Positions 5,561-6,117 of a stretch of DNA of 6,117 nucleotides are shown in pieces. Numbering within the stretch: position 1 is the first letter of the stretch; each line of letters starts with the position of its first letter. Source of the DNA: Sporosarcina sp. (lineage in GTDB: Bacteria > Bacillota > Bacilli > Bacillales_A > Planococcaceae); the NCBI GenBank assembly GCA_029263945.1, contig JARIDM010000267.1, positions 1 through 6,117 of the forward strand. Reading direction: 5' to 3'. The notes under the pieces are model-generated. The model was not told where the DNA came from. It searched no databases and saw only the letters and a program-made list of their open reading frames with translations. A program made the translations under genes and the position numbers.

Positions 5561-5726
5561 TATAGAAGTTATGTACAAGATTACATCGATTATAGATTCA
5601 TTAAGAAAATTGTATACATGAGCATCATCATTACAAACTGTACTTGGTACGGGCGATGGTGTTCCCCCTACTCATCTTCTTGCATATGATTGTAGAAACA
5701 AGTTAAAAGAGTAGTGGGTGGATTGT

Positions 5727-6117
5727 ATGCAGTGGATGACGATTATTGTAATTGGGATTGCGGCTAATTTGGATAACCTAGGCATCGGCCTAGCGTACGG
5801 AATGAAAAAAACAAAGATTCCGTTCACCTCAAATTTGGTCATTGCGGCTGTCTCTATGTGGGTCACTTTTTTTGCTGTCATTGCTGGCGGTTCAATTAGT
5901 GCCTATTTGTCAGTTGATGCTGCAAATGTATTAGGCAGCTTGCTGCTTTGCTTGGTGGGGGGATGGATGTTTGTTCCTTTTGCCAGGCAGAAACAAGCAT
6001 CTTTAGAAAATCCAGCATGCATCGATGTAGATCGAAACTACATTATTTCCTATAAAGAAGCGCTAACACTTGGGTTTATACTATCGGCTAACTGTTTAGC
6101 TGGTGGCGTAGGGATGG
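5727..6117 (+). CDS. MntP/YtaF-like membrane protein (putative manganese efflux pump family), 3' end beyond the window
   Basis: The first 130 residues are present and the frame runs off the right edge. The N-terminus is a membrane helix with the family signature NLDNLGIGLAYGMKKTKIPF (14-33). It is followed by helices at about 36-60 and 64-84, a polar loop (87-110) ending before YKEALTLGF, and the start of the second repeat SANCLAGGVGMG. This is the two-halved layout of MntP and of the sporulation protein YtaF: N-D-type motif in helix 1, charged cytosolic loop, then a second copy of the motif. Homologues export Mn2+ (MntP) or have an undefined role in sporulating Bacillales (YtaF). In the second copy the usual acidic residue of MntP is replaced by Asn-Cys. 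ATG 5727 is preceded by GGGTGG (5716-5721). It is separated by 166 bases from the preceding gene, with no clear promoter seen. Confidence 0.8.
   Translation, partial: MQWMTIIVIGIAANLDNLGIGLAYGMKKTKIPFTSNLVIAAVSMWVTFFAVIAGGSISAYLSVDAANVLGSLLLCLVGGWMFVPFARQKQASLENPACIDVDRNYIISYKEALTLGFILSANCLAGGVGM

Noticed and set aside
5683..5690. CATATGAT as a sporulation sigma-E/sigma-K -10 box upstream of the YtaF-like gene
   Set aside because: It is close to the CATA-type -10 pattern, but no matching -35 box is found at the required distance.

Overview
The window looks like chromosomal DNA of a low-GC, endospore-forming-type Firmicute (Bacillales, possibly Planococcaceae or a Bacillus relative). This rests on AT-rich composition, strong GGAGG-type Shine-Dalgarno sites, frequent TTG and GTG starts, U-tailed hairpin terminators, and a YtaF/MntP-type membrane protein at the right edge. 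The genus is inference; there is no rRNA or marker gene to fix it. All supported genes are on the + strand.

Left part (1-838): two small membrane-protein genes that both look eroded. The first (98-526) reads as a membrane-anchored PH-like small protein. Its frame continues upstream to the window edge and is broken only by a TGA at 56-58, so 98-526 may be the 3' part of a disrupted gene. The second (545-838) carries the C-terminal half of a VanZ-like domain without the usual N-terminal half. A gene-free gap follows (839-1142), with a hairpin terminator and then a promoter.

Centre (1057-4691): a compact operon of three genes, and the most informative part of the window. It encodes a MerR-family regulator (1143-1511), a class I acyl-CoA/acyl-acid ligase (1526-3040) and a large AidB-like acyl-CoA dehydrogenase (3021-4691). 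The promoter has the MerR layout, a 19-bp spacer between -35 and -10 filled by a near-perfect palindrome, which implies that the regulator controls its own operon. The ligase would activate a carboxylic acid to its CoA thioester and the dehydrogenase would introduce the alpha-beta double bond. No hydratase, second dehydrogenase or thiolase follows, so later steps must be encoded elsewhere. The substrate cannot be read from sequence.

Right part (4692-6117): an intergenic stretch holds a lac-operator-like dyad and a strong bidirectional-looking terminator (4823-4861). It is followed by a 206-residue protein of unknown family (4940-5560), a gap without clear signals, and the start of a MntP/YtaF-like membrane protein cut off by the window end (5727-6117).

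No tRNA, rRNA, CRISPR array, insertion sequence or phage gene was seen. The best candidate for an undescribed system is the MerR / ligase / AidB-like dehydrogenase mini-operon. Its enzyme families are known, so the novelty would lie in substrate and regulation.
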